NCBI GenBank assembly: GCA_015499985.1
Contig: JAAAUF010000817.1
Location: forward strand, 1 to 18,863
DNA: 18,863 nucleotides
From: Haplosporangium gracile
Taxonomy: Eukaryota; Mortierellomycota; Mortierellomycetes; Mortierellales; Mortierellaceae
Direction: 5' to 3'
The notes under the pieces were generated by a model. The model had not been told where the DNA came from. It did not search any database and was given only the letters and a program-made list of their open reading frames with translations. Numbering within the stretch: the first letter of the stretch is position 1; the number at the start of each line of letters is the position of its first letter. Below, one piece after another: positions 18,741-18,863 of this stretch. The translations under genes were made by a program, and so were the position numbers.

Positions 18741-18863
18741 CAGCTCATTTATGCGCATATCATAAAAATCTCAATTTTAATTATTTTACAAATAGCTATT
18801 TTTTTGGTGAAAGATCGAGGGTCCTTCCATTATGGCGTGAGAAAAAGTCAAAAGGCCGCTCTC

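Overview
The window is nuclear DNA from a fungus. Genes are split by many short introns, almost all 82–130 nt, with GTRNGT-type donors and TAG/CAG acceptors. CTAAC-type branch sites are visible in places; one, at 17461, is an exact TACTAAC. Gene spacing is tight. A GCP5-type gamma-tubulin complex gene argues against budding yeasts. My best guess is an early-diverging filamentous fungus of the Mucoromycota/Mortierellomycota type; this is inference from gene style only. I see no mobile element, CRISPR array, tRNA or rRNA.

Layout: (1) 285–4679 (+), a ten-exon gamma-tubulin complex component 5 (GCP5) gene, predicted at 1170 aa. (2) 4978–12711 (+), a ten-exon gene for the catalytic subunit of DNA polymerase epsilon, 2263 aa, with all exonuclease, polymerase and metal-binding motifs intact. 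(3) 14051–12934 (−), a five-exon VPS29 retromer gene, tail-to-tail with the polymerase gene. (4) 15170–14826 (−), a small secreted cysteine-containing protein gene interrupted by an in-frame TAA just after its signal peptide. (5) 16312–18725 (+), a six-exon SF3A1/Prp21 splicing-factor gene, 615 aa. Every exon chain except the broken one was built by hand; each gives an uninterrupted frame that is a multiple of three and follows family landmarks.

The four conserved genes serve separate housekeeping processes (microtubule nucleation, DNA replication, endosomal sorting, pre-mRNA splicing), and nothing suggests a joint pathway. The most unusual points are the broken secreted-protein gene, a stop-free 114-nt intron in SF3A1, an SF3A1 without the C-terminal ubiquitin-like domain, a long acidic insertion near the end of GCP5, an RG-rich N-terminal tail on polymerase epsilon, crowding of all its introns at the 5' end, and two competing starts for VPS29. 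I found no evidence for a wholly new multi-gene system.
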